From: Massilia varians | Lineage (GTDB): Bacteria > Pseudomonadota > Gammaproteobacteria > Burkholderiales > Burkholderiaceae_D | DNA: 64,000 nucleotides | NCBI RefSeq assembly: GCF_027923905.1 | Contig: NZ_AP026966.1 | Span: 5,333,001-5,397,000, forward strand | Direction of reading: 5' to 3' | In this document: one piece after another, positions 52,723-62,589 of the stretch | Layout: each line of letters starts with the position of its first letter | Numbering within the stretch: position 1 is the first letter of the stretch | Translations under genes and position numbers: made by a program | Notes under the pieces: model-generated | Databases searched by the model: none | What the model was told of the DNA's origin: nothing | What the model saw: only the letters and a program-made list of their open reading frames with translations

Positions 52723-53247
52723 TCAACTTGAATCTTTGATTGAGATAACGTTTTTTCCAATCTTAGTCGTCGGCATGGTATTTGCATGACGCTCACCGCG
52801 TGAGCGAACTCTAGCGATCTCGTCGAGCTTATCTTGAACGCCTTTCTCATGAGACTCCATTCTTCGAGCCATAGCGCCCATTTCAGATAAAGCAAGTTTC
52901 AACTTCTGCTCGAGATCCTGATTTTGTTCACGAAGCCCTTGATTGATAGTACGCAGATCTCTTCGACTCGATCGATCCTCGTCGCTTCCTGAGATCAACG
53001 CGTAGACTTTAGGATAACGGCAATTGGCATGCCCTATTTGAGTTCTTGAGAGTCCAATCCATTCTCCGTCGAGCAAGTTACCAGCTTCCAACGCAACGGC
53101 ACTCACTGTAAGGCGCAGTTTCCCTAATTTTGCTTTTTTGATTAACGCCGGGCAAACTGGATTGCCATCCTTAATCCTATTAATGGCCTCAAAGAAACGC
53201 TTCTCCATGCCTTCGAAAGAGGCCGGCAAATCTTTACGCTTTCCCAT
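52723..53247 (-). CDS. small coiled-coil protein of the recombinase module (174 aa)
   Basis: Starts ATG 53245-53247, one base after the stop of the third recombinase. The N-terminal half (MGKRKDLPASFEGMEKRFFE then TVSAVALEAGNLLDGEWIGL) looks like a small DNA-binding unit. The middle forms a coiled coil (NQGLREQNQDLEQKLKLALS), and the end is basic. Its size, place and coiled coil parallel TnpC of Tn554 and GmtX of gamma-mobile-trio islands. Those parallels are by arrangement; sequence homology is not shown. Probable accessory or architectural factor for integration. Confidence 0.7.
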   Translation of the reverse strand: MGKRKDLPASFEGMEKRFFEAINRIKDGNPVCPALIKKAKLGKLRLTVSAVALEAGNLLDGEWIGLSRTQIGHANCRYPKVYALISGSDEDRSSRRDLRTINQGLREQNQDLEQKLKLALSEMGAMARRMESHEKGVQDKLDEIARVRSRGERHANTMPTTKIGKNVISIKDSS

Positions 53248-53248
53248 G

Positions 53249-55389
53249 TTAATTAAATACCTCGTCTTCCAATGATATTAACGGCACATCTACACCCCAT
53301 CCTCGCAAATAGCTCAAGGACTGCTCAGCTCGGTTTTTAGCGACGGTAAACTGCGATTCGACGCCAGCTATTTTTGCTTTCTGCCAAGCTGTGATATTAT
53401 CGCTGTAGCGCTTCATCCAATAATCAATAGTGTCTGGTCCCGCGATAAAAAGGTAACATCCGGTGCATGTGCCAGGTCGACGGTGACCGTAATTAGGTGT
53501 TTTATTGGCCCAATGCACTGTCTGCCCCTTTTTATGGCATTCTGCCTCAGTCGGCGCAAGCCCACGAAGACAACTGCCATAACCATGGAAAAAAATTTTC
53601 AGATTCCGATTGGCACACCATGATCTTATTGCCTCATATGCGCTTTGCCCATTTGCATCTTCAATGATTTTTTCCATATCTGGCTTATAGCTATCCATTA
53701 TCTTTGCTAAGCGCCCTATGTGTTTAGGTCCATGACCACGAAGTTGCTTCAGTAGCAGATCCGCTGTCATGTTTAGATTTTCGTTAGCGATGTCTTTCAA
53801 CAGACTGATATCTGTTCCAACATAGGCCTTCTCCGTCATGGCCAAAGATAAATGTTTAAATTGTCGTGCAATCGCTGGAATCATTTTAGGGTTGACCTGG
53901 AACAAGAATCTAGCATAAGTTTTTCGCCACTGATGAGTGACAATACACTTGCCTTTAGTCGCTTTATAAACTCTAAAAGCTGGGTCATCGCCGAAATTTT
54001 CCCAGTTCACCATTCGGAAAAAAAATGTTTGCTGTCGTCTACTCAAGGCTTGAGCCGTCATTGGAACAATTTCGTCTTCCGAATTAGGAAATCCTGGGCA
54101 CTTCCAATCGATAAATAGCAAGTCGGACGTATTTTCGTCCGCGAGCTTTCTCCATGGGTCAAGAAGTTCTTGTACTGCCACGATCGCTTGTACCGCAACT
54201 GGTAAGATTTTACTATCACGTGGCGTTGCACCTATAAGCCATTCGGTCTCTTCGGGATTTGCTCTCATTTTAGAGGTCATGCCGGTAATATAATAAAGAT
54301 TTAACATCCCCGACCGCGAAGGCCTAACAGTGATACATTCTGGAAGACCTTTTGGACGTAAGCCCGCTTTTAAGCTTAAAAGCTCACTGACTCGCATTCC
54401 TGATTCGCCTTGAATTGTGGCAGAAGCTGCACCAATAAAATCATCGATGAGCCTTCTTACTCCAACTAGACGCCCACTTGATCTTAAGGGATTCGCATGC
54501 CACTTTTTGAGGCTGCGATACCTCGAATTAAAATCAAAATCTTGCACGAACTTGTCTGGAGTAGTTTTCGCTATCTTACAATAGCGCAAAGCTGCGACGT
54601 ATTCAGAAATCTCTGTCAGGTCGTAGACCGAGCTATCCATGTAATTCTGCGCCACATTCAATATCTCGATGGCCACTTCGTCCGGCAACGGAGGTATAGC
54701 TGTATGAAGTGCCGTCGCTAAGTCTTCCGATATTTTGTTTATTGAAGTTCCGCCAAATGGTTTACCAGTTTTAATAGCCCCCAGTCCAGCATCTTCAACG
54801 CTGAACGTTGACTCCAGATTTTTGACCATGGCATTAGTAGATGCATAACCCATGCTGAACTCACGCCTCCGGACTGCTCGCACCACATGTCGTCGACGTC
54901 GCATTCCGGAAAATCATGGATTTCCAACCTATTAGCAATTCTCTTTTGAACGGCCTCGCGATAACGCTCCGAGGCACGTTGATCTAGTTCATCCAAATGC
55001 ATGTAATTGTTTTCAACCATCCACACGGCGAGCATATTAATGCCACGTCCGAATGGAGTTAACGACGCTGGAGCGAGCGCTGCAGAATTTCGCGGATCAA
55101 TGAAACAACTCCACACTAAAATTCGAAGCTCTTCTAACAGCACGGCATACTCGGGGTCGCAAAGATTGGTCCCGTCAGTCATCGGTACGTCCCAAACTAT
55201 CCTGCAATATTTTTTCTTTGTTCCTGGGGTCAGATTATCAAAAATCCAAAGCGAATCGCTCCACATACTGTGGCTAGACACTCGAAATTTTTCATTCTTA
55301 CTCGGGTAATAGCACTGTGATTGGCTACGCTGCTGAAGAATTGTTTGCGTTGTAAAGCAGATATCTAAAGAAAGGGGCAGAGGAAGCAT
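53249..55389 (-). pseudogene. third tyrosine recombinase of the island, frameshifted
   Basis: Two overlapping minus-strand frames cover one protein of about 713 aa. The first (55389-54739) starts MLPLPLSLDICFTTQ, and the second (to 53249) carries the catalytic domain: GMRVSELLSLKAG (Arg), THQWRKTYARFLF (HxxR), FKHLSLAMTEKAYVG (His, Tyr), then a cysteine-containing segment HRRPGTCTGCYLF. The frames meet near 54800-54890; one missing base there, or a -1 slip for example at the A5 run 54819-54823, would join them. Either a recent inactivation, a sequence error or a programmed shift. The ATG follows the previous stop by 2 bases. Confidence 0.8.
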
Positions 55390-55391
55390 CT

Positions 55392-57425
55392 TTATTCCAA
55401 AGGAGGCAGAGGGTTTAACCTATACTCTCTAGCTTTAATATAAACATCATTTGAGAATTCCGGAAGCCATAGTTCGAGAATTGCGTTCTTAATTGGCAAC
55501 CATCTTTCCAGCCATGCTTGTGGGGCTAAGTCGCCTGATGCTTCGTCGATTGCAGCAAGCAAATTATATGCTTGAGCACAAGCATAAGGACTGCTCAAGT
55601 CAAGCGAGCCATGAGGGCAAATCGGACATTGCCCATACTCATCACACAGTTTGTCTTTCTGACCAATCGGAGAATCAAAAGGGTCGACGCATTGCCACCC
55701 TGGCGTTGCCGAACCCAGGTCTGACTTCGGCGGCTTCTTCCGCGGATCGATTTTGCCCTTAGATATACGCCACCGCTCATTAAGCAAACGAACCTCACCG
55801 AGCACCTCATCTCCACGTGCCATTTGATTTCCCGTGGTATAGCTTTTGTAGGTTACATCCGGGTCAGTATGATTTCCCGCAGCCTGCTTTGCCCGGATGT
55901 CTCCCGAAAATAATACGTCTGTGATGTCCAATCCAGTCACTCTGAATTTCTTGAACGAATGATGAGTAAGGTTGTTTTCTCGAAAGAACGAGGCGTATGC
56001 GAGATCAAAACTGGTGTCACTACCGCAGGTACCTTCATATCCATCAAATCCTCTTGGAACGTCACCGCTCCTCGAACAGGCGCTAAAAAATATGGCAAGC
56101 CTGTTTCGGAATCTAGGTTCAACCAGTGGCCGGATGCCGCGCGTCCAATCAATTAGAAATTTATAGATGCTCGCCGGGTTATCGATATCGTCCGTCGCTG
56201 GCCGAACCTGCACTTGACGCCGACCTTTAGCACGTTTTTTTCGAGGTCTCGATATTATGTAACTGCCAGCGTCCTGGTCTTCTTCCTCAAAATGTTCTGC
56301 TACATCATGAGTTTGCGAAGGAACGGCTACCAGTTCTATCTGACCGACTTCGTTAGTTCGAATCAGATAGTCATCGATATTGCTAGCGAGAATTGTTTCC
56401 AAATTAGATTCGAAATGAATCGCTAGTATGTTTAAGAAAGGGATCAGGTCTCGAGCCGTTGGATAGAAACATCGAGATACTCTTCTCAGCCCTCCATGAT
56501 ATCGCGAGATCGCCTTAGCTAACGAAGGATCTGATCGGTCATCCGCCAGTTGTTGCAATGAGAAAAGACCACTCGGGTAACGATGACGAAGCGTCGCTAG
56601 CACTAACCCTATATTTCGATAGATATTTGGAACTTTCCCATAACTCAGGCCATGATTTTGCACTGCAAGTTCCTCACGCTCGCGCCTTGTATCGACGAAT
56701 ACTATTTTATTATTCGACGAAGCGCACATTTGTTCGCGCATACTCCTTACATCAGTAGAAATAGCTTCCATTTCCTTGATGCATGTTTGATAAATGCGTG
56801 CAAAGTCTTCGTGTGGAATTGGCGACGCTTTTTTACCTGCTACCGGCGCTTGTCCGGACCAAATATTAGTTCGCACCTCAAGATCTTCTGGAATATCCTT
56901 CCCCCACGGTGTGTTTCTGAGGCCGTCAATAAGCATGCGCAACGTAGTCATTGCCCCGTCTCTCGTTGACACGGCCAATGAACTCCTGCCATTGGGGGCA
57001 CGTTCTAGCCAGCGAATGTATGCGTTGATCAGAATAGTACTGATATCGCTCGCGCAGGTAATCATCATTTTCTCAGCATCAAGAAATGAATAGAAATAGC
57101 GATATACATCTCCGAGTTTTTTTCTAAGTGTTGAAGTTTCCCAAAGCCTGGGCTTTCCAGCATTTAGAAGCGCATTTGCAAACGGATTTGCTAATGCTGG
57201 AAATTTGAGCAGACGAGAGGCATCAATTACGGCGACACCGTGACGCGCCGCGGTATCCGGCCAGTACAGCAGAAGTTCGCCTTTAACTACATCATGTTCG
57301 ACCCGAGCTTTTTTATTTACACGCTTTTCGACGATTGACGTAATATTATCTTTTGATGCAGCCTGTAGCCGCATTCGGGCAAAGGCGCTTTGAGTAAATT
57401 TCTTAGGCATTGTGAACGCCGCCAA
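55392..57425 (-). CDS. second tyrosine recombinase of the island (677 aa)
   Basis: A large protein overlapping the first recombinase gene by 23 bases. The N-terminal two thirds resemble core-binding domains (TCASDISTILINAYIRWLER). The C-terminal third has a divergent catalytic domain: NRLAIFFSACSRSGDVPRGF, then LTHHSFKKFRVTGLD, where His and Arg are further apart than HxxR, then AAGNHTDPDVTYKSYTTG with His and Tyr. A cysteine/histidine cluster (CDEYGQCPICPHGSLD) follows. It resembles the larger subunit (TnpB/GmtZ-like) of multi-recombinase elements. Intact; activity alone is uncertain. Confidence 0.8.
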   Translation of the reverse strand: MAAFTMPKKFTQSAFARMRLQAASKDNITSIVEKRVNKKARVEHDVVKGELLLYWPDTAARHGVAVIDASRLLKFPALANPFANALLNAGKPRLWETSTLRKKLGDVYRYFYSFLDAEKMMITCASDISTILINAYIRWLERAPNGRSSLAVSTRDGAMTTLRMLIDGLRNTPWGKDIPEDLEVRTNIWSGQAPVAGKKASPIPHEDFARIYQTCIKEMEAISTDVRSMREQMCASSNNKIVFVDTRREREELAVQNHGLSYGKVPNIYRNIGLVLATLRHRYPSGLFSLQQLADDRSDPSLAKAISRYHGGLRRVSRCFYPTARDLIPFLNILAIHFESNLETILASNIDDYLIRTNEVGQIELVAVPSQTHDVAEHFEEEDQDAGSYIISRPRKKRAKGRRQVQVRPATDDIDNPASIYKFLIDWTRGIRPLVEPRFRNRLAIFFSACSRSGDVPRGFDGYEGTCGSDTSFDLAYASFFRENNLTHHSFKKFRVTGLDITDVLFSGDIRAKQAAGNHTDPDVTYKSYTTGNQMARGDEVLGEVRLLNERWRISKGKIDPRKKPPKSDLGSATPGWQCVDPFDSPIGQKDKLCDEYGQCPICPHGSLDLSSPYACAQAYNLLAAIDEASGDLAPQAWLERWLPIKNAILELWLPEFSNDVYIKAREYRLNPLPPLE

Positions 57426-58770
57426 GCTTTCTTGTTGCCTGCATGACCTTTTTACCGATTCTCGCTTTTTCTATGGCGCAAACATGTAAATAAAGATCTG
57501 TCGTAGTACTAAGCTGCGCATGTCCTAGTAAAATCTGAATTTCTTTCCAAGGCTCTGCATCTTTTTCAGCAATTAAAGCGAAATATTTCCAAACAGCAAA
57601 TGTATGCCGAAGGTCGTGGAACGAGTGAGACGAAACCATCTGGTTATAAGACTGCATCGTTTCTGGGTCTAGATTCTCGACTCGTGTGAGTAGACCAGCA
57701 GCGCGACATGCCGAGCTGAATGCATAGGACAAAGTCTGTGGACGAATCGCCTTGCCTGCATTGTGGCCAGCATTATTGTGGTTCACAAATAAAGTCTTGG
57801 GTTCCCTAAATACTAGTCCTTTTGTTTTCGCATAGGCTCTGCCTGCGTTAACTGCGGCTTTACGCTCTCCCTCAACATACGCAATAAGCTCTGGCACTAA
57901 ATATGCTGGAACTAAAATTGTTCTTGGCTTTAATCGCTTTGTTTTCGTCACCACAAGAGGAATATAGCCGCTATCTCGGCCATCTTGAGACAGACGGCGC
58001 CAATGACTGTCAAGGTTAAAGACGTCATTGGGAGTAAGTTTCGAAACTTCGTCGACCCTAAGCCCAGTACTACAGCTTAACTCTGATGCCAAGCGATCGC
58101 GCGATTTAGTTAATTCCCCTGCGCGCGCTTCGCTGGGCATAGGTCCTAATTCTCGCTTCACATGTTGCCACTCAATTTCGGTAAGAGCTCGAATTACGCC
58201 ACTGGGCCCGACTTCCTCGCGATAAGCAGATACATAACTATCATCTTGCTGTCCGTTATGAGTATGCCGTAGGACATCAGAATTGGCTGGCCGAGTTCGC
58301 CCTTTCCTTACTTTAGTTTTCAAAAAATCGCCGAAATAGATACCCCGGCCGATAGCGAACTTATAAAAAGCTTCAACCGTAATTTGCCTTCTTCGGATCG
58401 TACTATCTTGGAGGGGGCGGTGAGTGACATTGCTAATCAGATCATGAAGTTGATCTCGATATTCGACGTAGTCATTCTCGTTAGCTAAATCCCAAGCTTT
58501 TCCAAACGTATTTGGTCCCGTCTCGACGTTTTGTAAGAAATCAAACCAACAACGCAAGTCATAGGCTTCCGCTGCAGTTGTATTAGCTGCCTTAGCATTC
58601 CACTTACGCTTCCCTTTGTGGTCCAAATGTTTCGCTGCGAGATAGTGCAGAGCAGGTTCGATGAGCTGCTGAGATGCGGCGTCGACGAGCATAGGGAAGC
58701 CGTTAGGCAAGGCCCATGCTCGCATGGGATGGTCCGTCGGCAACTCTACAGCGGTGACAACAGTGATCAT
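57403..58770 (-). CDS. first tyrosine recombinase of the island (455 aa)
   Basis: A complete phage-type integrase. The N-terminal core-binding domain (EAYDLRCWFDFLQNVETGPN) is followed by the catalytic domain with GLRVDEVSKLTPNDV (Arg I), VTKTKRLKPRTI (Lys), SHSFHDLRHTFAVW (HxxR) and LLGHAQLSTTTDLYLHV (His, Tyr nucleophile). It is the promoter-proximal gene of the four-gene module, starting 226 bases inside the right end. The host tRNA promoter at 59022-59051 points at it. Confidence 0.93.
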   Translation of the reverse strand: MITVVTAVELPTDHPMRAWALPNGFPMLVDAASQQLIEPALHYLAAKHLDHKGKRKWNAKAANTTAAEAYDLRCWFDFLQNVETGPNTFGKAWDLANENDYVEYRDQLHDLISNVTHRPLQDSTIRRRQITVEAFYKFAIGRGIYFGDFLKTKVRKGRTRPANSDVLRHTHNGQQDDSYVSAYREEVGPSGVIRALTEIEWQHVKRELGPMPSEARAGELTKSRDRLASELSCSTGLRVDEVSKLTPNDVFNLDSHWRRLSQDGRDSGYIPLVVTKTKRLKPRTILVPAYLVPELIAYVEGERKAAVNAGRAYAKTKGLVFREPKTLFVNHNNAGHNAGKAIRPQTLSYAFSSACRAAGLLTRVENLDPETMQSYNQMVSSHSFHDLRHTFAVWKYFALIAEKDAEPWKEIQILLGHAQLSTTTDLYLHVCAIEKARIGKKVMQATRKLGGVHNA

Positions 58771-58973
58771 TACGTTTGCTCATCATGAAAATTCGATGAA
58801 CAATCTTAAGGCAGAAGGGCGTGATGTAGCAATGATAACGTACCGTTACTGAACGATTTTTGGTCTTGCACATCACGCAAAAGCGAAATGTGAATGGGCG
58901 CGTTCGTTACATCGCGATTGAAAGTCTTGAGAGGGAGATGTTAAGGAAGAAGGTAAATCGAGCGGGGCTTCAG

Positions 58974-58996
58974 TGAACAGATTTCATCTTATATAA
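58974..58996 (-). repeat. right terminal inverted repeat of the island
   Basis: Counterpart of 26717-26739 (16 of 23 positions), directly inside the right core, with TGTTCA at the inner end. Confidence 0.65.
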
Positions 58997-59002
58997 ATTG
59001 AG
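58997..59002 (+). repeat. right attachment core (ATTGAG)
   Basis: Direct repeat of 26711-26716, the 6 bp shared by both junctions. Confidence 0.8.
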
Positions 59003-59012
59003 CTACACCCGC
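58997..59012 (-). pseudogene. tRNA-Gly(CCC), 5' part right of the island
   Basis: The minus strand reads GCGGGTGTAGCTCAAT, i.e. acceptor 5' strand, bases 8-9 and the start of the D-arm. Then island DNA (TTATATAAG) begins. GCGGGTG is the perfect partner of CACCCGC at 26657-26663. Together with the left part this was one tRNA gene. Confidence 0.9.
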
Positions 59013-59021
59013 GTTGCCTGC

Positions 59022-59051
59022 ATTCTACGCGCGTTTGCGGCGCTTTGACAA
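59022..59051 (-). promoter_or_regulatory. host tRNA-Gly promoter, now facing the recombinase module
   Basis: TTGTCA (59046-59051) and TAGAAT (59022-59027) with an 18-base spacer, each 5 of 6 to the sigma-70 consensus. The -10 ends 9 bases before the tRNA 5' end. Transcription passes through the 5' tRNA remnant and the terminal repeat toward the recombinase start at 58770. Confidence 0.5.
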
Positions 59052-59114
59052 ATCTTCAATGCAGCGCGAAGCCGGCGCTTGGCCTGCCTTCGCGCTGCAT
59101 CAAGTCAGCCGCAA

Positions 59115-60146
59115 CTATTCCGGCTGCTCGACCTTGTACCCCTTCGCGGCCAGCGCCGCCACCAGCCCCTTCGGATCGAGCAGATCCTTCATCGACAGCA
59201 GCGCGAAGCTCGACGCGTTCTTCGCCAGCGCGGCCTCCGCATTGGCGAGCCACATGGCACGATGGCGCTCTTCCGCGCCCTGGAAGGCCGGATGGTCACG
59301 CAGCACCGCGCTGTTGCGGATCGCGTTGCTGCAGCTTTCCGCTTCGTTGAAATCGAGCTTGCGGATCGCGTCGATGTCGCCCTTGGCCCAAGCGTTGGCG
59401 CGCACGCGCATCGCATCGATGTCGGTCTCCAGGCGTTTCAGGGTGTTCGAAAAGCAGGCCACGTCATCGAGCTGCGACTTCTTGAAGTCCTTGATCAGCT
59501 GGCGCGGGTTGTCGACCTTCAGTTCATTGACCGTCTTCGTTACCTTGAGCTTGTGCTGATCGACGATCTTCTCGACCTGCTTGCGCACGTCGGTGCTGGT
59601 AGTCAGGCCGGCCTGCTTCAGCGCGGCACTGAACAGCTCATTGGCCACGAAGATCGGCCGGTCGCGCTCCTTGTTCTTGGGCAAGTATTTTTCCTTGAGC
59701 GGCAGCCAGCGCGCGTAGACCTCGGCCGGGAGCACGTCGCGCAGCAGCGCGTCGTCCGGGTTCTTGTTGACGCCGATGAGGCTGGGCAGCGCCAGCGCCA
59801 TCTAGAAGTAGGACGCCTCGACCTTGGTGACCGGCGGCGCCAGGTATTCCTGCGAGCGGCCAATCACCGCTTCGACCTCGTGCGAGCGCCAGTCCATCTT
59901 GACCGGCAGCGGCGAATAGGTGCCGAAGATCCACAGCACGTGATCGTCCTTCGAGACCTTCCACATGCCGGGCCCGGGCTTCTGGCCGACGACCAGGATC
60001 TGTTCCGGCGCCGCCGGCGCCTCGTCGGCCGATACCGGCGAGTCAGGCGCGCTTGCGGGGACGGGCTCCGGGGCGGCGGTCTGAGCCCGGGAAGGTGCTG
60101 CGTACAAGGCCAGGCACAGCACCGGCAGGATTGCAAATTTGAGCAT
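59115..60146 (-). pseudogene. TraB/GumN-family protein broken by an in-frame TAG
   Basis: The first 114 codons encode a signal peptide (MLKFAILPVLCLALYAAPSR) and the family start (HVLWIFGTYSPLPVKMDW, as in GumN/TraB hydrolase-like proteins). Codon 115 is TAG (59802-59804), and the same frame continues without shift as MALALPSLIGVNKNPDDALL to LAAKGYKVEQPE. The usual length is reached only by reading through (343 codons). A CAG-to-TAG or AAG-to-TAG change is the simplest cause; a sequence error is possible. Confidence 0.8.
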
Positions 60147-60204
60147 CAGGACATCCTTGTTGTTGGTTGTCCATCAAGCTTAGCTCTGCAATATGAGCGA
60201 AAAC

Positions 60205-60927
60205 TTAAGATAATGAACGGCGACTCAGACAGCGCGACCGACGACGGCGCGACGCCATTCCCAACAAGCCAATGCCCAGCAGGGCCAGGCTCGCAGGCTC
60301 GGGTACCGCTTTCGGCGCGGAGACGCGCACGTTGTCCAGACCGGCAGTCGTGATGCTCCCCCCGGCGTTCCTGGTTTGAATCGTCACGCTGGTGAAGGTG
60401 TCGCCATTGGTGGCAACGATACCCAGAAAACCGGTTGCCGCCGCGCTCGACGATGCAGTGGGGATCAGGAAGCGCTGCTGGTTGTTGATGATTACCGCAT
60501 AGTTATCGGTGGTGTCGGTATTAAACCAGTCGAAGCCGAACGCGCTCACGCCGGTGGCAAACGTGAAGGTCACGGTCGGCGCCGTACCGCCATTGCCCGT
60601 ACCGGAAGGAGCATTGCCCCAGCCAAAAAACTGCTGGCCGCTGAACGTAGCGGGAATCGGCCGAGTGTCGCTGACCGAGGACACGCGGCCGGTCGCAATA
60701 CCCGACAGATCGCCATTGGCCACTGTGCTGAGCGTGAATCCATTGAAGCTTCCCAGATAGTTGGCATTGCTCACGCCGAGCTTTGCACTGCTGAACGTCT
60801 CCAGCGTGGTTGCCCCCGCCGCCGCCTGGAAGTTGCTCAGGCTGGAATACGTGATGAGTGCCGCTTGCGCGGATGCAGCCATGCTTGTTGCCAGAACAGC
60901 AGCGCTCAAGAGAGTAAAAGTCTTCAT
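60205..60927 (-). CDS. PEP-CTERM sorting domain protein
   Basis: A 240-aa secreted protein with signal peptide MKTFTLLSAAVLATSMAASA. The beta-rich body carries AFGFDWFNTDTTDNYAVI and TAGLDNVRV. The C-terminal tripartite sorting signal is VPEPASLALLGIGLLGMASR followed by an arginine run. PEP-CTERM proteins are processed by exosortase and linked to extracellular polysaccharide or biofilm in betaproteobacteria. The tail after RRRR is longer than usual (SRCLSRRSLS). No exosortase gene is in the window. Confidence 0.92.
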   Translation of the reverse strand: MKTFTLLSAAVLATSMAASAQAALITYSSLSNFQAAAGATTLETFSSAKLGVSNANYLGSFNGFTLSTVANGDLSGIATGRVSSVSDTRPIPATFSGQQFFGWGNAPSGTGNGGTAPTVTFTFATGVSAFGFDWFNTDTTDNYAVIINNQQRFLIPTASSSAAATGFLGIVATNGDTFTSVTIQTRNAGGSITTAGLDNVRVSAPKAVPEPASLALLGIGLLGMASRRRRSRCLSRRSLS

Positions 60928-61092
60928 GCGATCCTAGTTTGGTGAAGTGTTTTCTTACTCCAAAGCAGGAAGTGTGCCTAAAAGAAATTTACTAATAGAA
61001 TTAATTACTTACAGAAATTGGTCGAGACTCTTCCGCTGAAGATGTAAATCTTTTCGACAAGTTTTATCTCTTGTTCACGCCATACAAGAATG

Positions 61093-62589
61093 TCAGCGGC
61101 CGCCTTGAGCGTCTTCATCCGGGTCCGGCATATCCGGCCGCGCGAGCAGTTCATGCGCCAGCCTCAAGCCCTTCACCATGACGGAAAAGGCTTCGTGCTT
61201 GGCCGCTTCGTCCGGCACCCGCAGCACATAGGACGGATGGTAGATGGTCACCAGCCAGGCGCCGTCGATGCGGACCGGCTTGCCGAGGAAGTCCTTCAAA
61301 GCCACCGTGCCCTTGCGCATCACGGACTTCAGCGCCGTCGCGCCCATGGCCACGATCACCTTCGGCCTGACCGCCGCCAGTTCCTTTTCCAGCCAGTAGT
61401 GGCAAGCCTCGATCTCGCGCTGCACCGGGGTCTTGTGCAGGCGGCGCTTGCCGCGCGGCTCCCACTTGAAATGCTTGACGGCGTTGGTGAGGTAGATGGC
61501 CTTGCGGTCGAGCTCGGCCTGGGCGAATACCTGGTCGAGCAGTTTGCCGGCCGGGCCGACGAAGGGCTTGCCGGCCAGGTCTTCCTGGTCGCCGGGCTGC
61601 TCGCCGACGATCATGATGGGCGAGCGTTTTGATCCTTCGCCGCCGACCGCCTGGGTGGCGTACTGCCACAGCTCGCAGCGCCGGCACTCGTCGAGTTTCG
61701 AGGGCTGCTCGCGGTCGGGTTGGGCGGCTTCGGCGCTGATCGGGATGGTGGCGCCGCCCTTGCGGCCGACCGCCTCGACCTGCCCGATCTTGCGCGCCCC
61801 GAGTTCGGCCTGGCTCACCAGCGAAGGCACGATCGCGCCTTCCGGCAGGTTCTTCCAGAAGCGCGAAGGGATGTGGCTTTGCATCAACTGGGCGTTGACG
61901 CGCGCCGGGTTGAAGATGCTGCGGTAATAGGTGAGCCAGAGCGCCTCGCCGGCATCGTCAAGGTCGGCGGCGCTCGACATCAAGGGGCCGGTATTGTGCA
62001 GCGTGTGGCCGTCCCACAGCACGCTGGCCTCGGGCGTGGCGATCATCCAGCTGATTTTGCCCATGCGGGCCACGAAGTGTTCGGCCACCTGCGGCAGCAC
62101 GTCGTGGCGCGGCTCGAACCAGGCGACGAAGCGCGGGTCGCCTGCTTCAGGCGGACGCTCGCGGAATCGGATGTAGGCATGCATGTCGTGCTCCTCGCGG
62201 CGCACCGCCTTGACCATGCCGTGCAGGCGGCTGCCGTCCGGATCGGCGGGCGACTGCACGTCGTGCTCGCCACGCGTCCAGCGCCACAGCACGCGGTACA
62301 GGAAAGCCCAGCGGTCCGGGGCGCGGAAGCACGCGGCGCGTCGCAGCATCTCCAGCAGCGATCGCGGCACGCGCGCGGCCGGCGGTCCTGGCGATTGCGC
62401 TTCCTGCAATCGGGAGCCGCCATTATCGGCCGGCGCGGTCGCGGCCGGCGCACCCCAGAACAGGTCGCCGCCGTCCAACGTGCCCCAGTTGGCCGCCTCG
62501 GGCGGCACGCCGGCCTTGAGCAGCGCGCGCGCCGCCTCGCGCCACTCGGCGAAATCGTGCACCGCCCCGGGCGTGGCGGCGGTGTTCAT
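61093..62589 (-). CDS. DUF4130 - UdgX fusion (uracil-DNA glycosylase superfamily)
   Basis: A 498-aa fusion. The N-terminal half is DUF4130-like (LLEMLRRAACFRAPDRWAFL, HDVLPQVAEHFVARMGKISW). The C-terminal half is UdgX: LDECRRCELWQYATQAVGG, GEQPGDQEDLAGKPFVGPAG, and the loop GKRRLHKTP with the histidine that in UdgX forms a covalent bond to uracil-containing DNA. The ATG overlaps the upstream stop (ATGA), so it is coupled to the radical SAM gene. The pair is placed behind a LexA box, which points to damage-induced repair. Confidence 0.88.
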   Translation of the reverse strand: MNTAATPGAVHDFAEWREAARALLKAGVPPEAANWGTLDGGDLFWGAPAATAPADNGGSRLQEAQSPGPPAARVPRSLLEMLRRAACFRAPDRWAFLYRVLWRWTRGEHDVQSPADPDGSRLHGMVKAVRREEHDMHAYIRFRERPPEAGDPRFVAWFEPRHDVLPQVAEHFVARMGKISWMIATPEASVLWDGHTLHNTGPLMSSAADLDDAGEALWLTYYRSIFNPARVNAQLMQSHIPSRFWKNLPEGAIVPSLVSQAELGARKIGQVEAVGRKGGATIPISAEAAQPDREQPSKLDECRRCELWQYATQAVGGEGSKRSPIMIVGEQPGDQEDLAGKPFVGPAGKLLDQVFAQAELDRKAIYLTNAVKHFKWEPRGKRRLHKTPVQREIEACHYWLEKELAAVRPKVIVAMGATALKSVMRKGTVALKDFLGKPVRIDGAWLVTIYHPSYVLRVPDEAAKHEAFSVMVKGLRLAHELLARPDMPDPDEDAQGGR

